Assembly (NCBI GenBank): GCA_937981515.1
Contig: CALJNY010000065.1
Location: forward strand, 1-5,977
From: an uncultured Collinsella sp.
GTDB lineage: Bacteria; Actinomycetota; Coriobacteriia; Coriobacteriales; Coriobacteriaceae
Length of the DNA stretch: 5,977 nucleotides
Direction: 5' to 3'
Shown here: positions 5,442 through 5,977 of the stretch, piece after piece
Numbering within the stretch: position 1 is the stretch's first letter
Layout: every line of letters starts with the position of its first letter
The notes under the pieces: generated by a model
Database searches by the model: none
The model's input: the letters and a program-made list of their open reading frames with translations, nothing else
What the model was told of the DNA's origin: nothing
Program-made: the position numbers and the translations under genes

Positions 5442-5977
5442 ATGTTCGGCAATCCCTCGTATCCAACGTATCAGGCTTTTTTGGGGCTTGGCATCGCCGC
5501 TGCCATTGCGCTGCTGCTCATGCCGTGGTGGATCAAGCTGCTGAAGGTCGAGGGTATCGGCCAACAGGTCCGAGCCGACGGCCCCAAGCGTCATTTGATT
5601 AAACAGGGTACGCCGACCATGGGCGGCGTCATCATCCTTGTTGCGATTTCGCTGACCTGCCTGCTGATGGGCAAGCTCACCACCGAGATCGTGCTCGTGC
5701 TGCTCGCCACGCTGGCGACCGGCGTGCTGGGCCTGATCGACGACCTGACCTCCGTTACGCATGGGCGCTCGCTCGGTCTGACGCCTCATGCCAAGATGAT
5801 CGGCCTAACCATTATCTGTGTCACCTTTACGGTACTTGCCGTTAACTGGTGCGGCGTCGCCCCCGAGATTCGTTTTCCCGGCGGCCTGACGATTGACCTT
5901 GGCGTGCTTTCGACCACCATCTGCGGCCTTTCGTTCCCGTGGCTCTACATTGTCTTTTGCTGGCTGATGATCACCGG
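5442..5977 (+). CDS. mraY: Phospho-N-acetylmuramoyl-pentapeptide-transferase MraY (5' part, runs off window)
   Basis: MraY is the integral membrane enzyme that transfers phospho-MurNAc-pentapeptide from UDP to undecaprenyl phosphate, giving lipid I. About 178 codons are present, roughly half of the usual 320-360 residues. Visible features are a first hydrophobic helix (about 11-29), the cytoplasmic segment RADGPKRHLIKQGTPTMGG (44-62) that is a family signature, a second helix (about 61-77), a third ending in GLIDDLT (97-103) with the catalytic Asp pair Asp100-Asp101, and LGLTPHAKMIG (111-121) before the next helix. The window stops at LMITG, just before the expected NAVNLTDGLDG motif, so the third catalytic Asp cannot be checked. 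The start ATG lies 3 nt after the murF stop, consistent with one operon. The truncation is only the window edge. Confidence 0.96.
   Translation, partial: MFGNPSYPTYQAFLGLGIAAAIALLLMPWWIKLLKVEGIGQQVRADGPKRHLIKQGTPTMGGVIILVAISLTCLLMGKLTTEIVLVLLATLATGVLGLIDDLTSVTHGRSLGLTPHAKMIGLTIICVTFTVLAVNWCGVAPEIRFPGGLTIDLGVLSTTICGLSFPWLYIVFCWLMIT

Noticed and set aside
5106..5789. Antisense open frame of 227 codons opposite murF and mraY
   Set aside because: The His/Gln/Arg-rich composition is what antisense reading of Leu/Val/Ala-rich membrane protein codons produces. There is no domain or supporting context.
1..5977. Search for a mobile element, CRISPR array, defence system or other novel system
   Set aside because: All coding space is accounted for by dcw housekeeping genes. 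I saw no transposase, integrase, regularly spaced repeats, target-site duplications or compositional break.

Overview
The window is a stretch of a chromosomal division and cell wall (dcw) cluster. All genes are on the + strand and tightly packed, in the order mraZ, rsmH (mraW), an ftsL-like gene, ftsI (class B penicillin-binding protein), murF and the 5' part of mraY. The DNA is GC-rich (roughly 60% by eye). The actinobacterial style of the cluster, with long N-terminal extensions on FtsL and FtsI, suggests a high-GC Gram-positive. My best guess is a gut Coriobacteriia member such as Collinsella or a relative. This is inference from gene order and protein character, not from a search.

Layout: positions 1-22 carry a strong Shine-Dalgarno for mraZ (23-457), a DNA-binding regulator of dcw clusters. 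rsmH (478 or 493 to 1443) encodes the 16S rRNA C1402 N4-methyltransferase. After a 90-nt gap comes a single-pass membrane protein of FtsL type (1534-2004), then ftsI (2022-3887), the septal transpeptidase. A 126-nt gap follows, which is the largest in the window and lies exactly where murE usually sits. Then come murF (4014-5438), the last cytoplasmic UDP-MurNAc-pentapeptide ligase, and 3 nt later mraY (5442 onward), which makes lipid I and runs off the window end.

How the genes work together: MurF completes UDP-MurNAc-pentapeptide in the cytoplasm and MraY loads it onto undecaprenyl phosphate. After the downstream steps (MurG, flippase, not in the window), FtsI crosslinks the material at the septum in complex with FtsL-type division proteins. 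MraZ and RsmH are the usual regulatory and rRNA-modification genes at the head of the cluster.

I see no mobile element, CRISPR array, tRNA, rRNA, convincing rho-independent terminator or sign of horizontal transfer. This is mostly an ordinary housekeeping region. The points worth a second look are the missing murE with a small open frame in its place that overlaps the murF start, the Arg/Gly/Ser-rich tail of FtsI, an apparent substitution in a conserved MurF motif, and start-site and RBS details in rsmH and ftsL.
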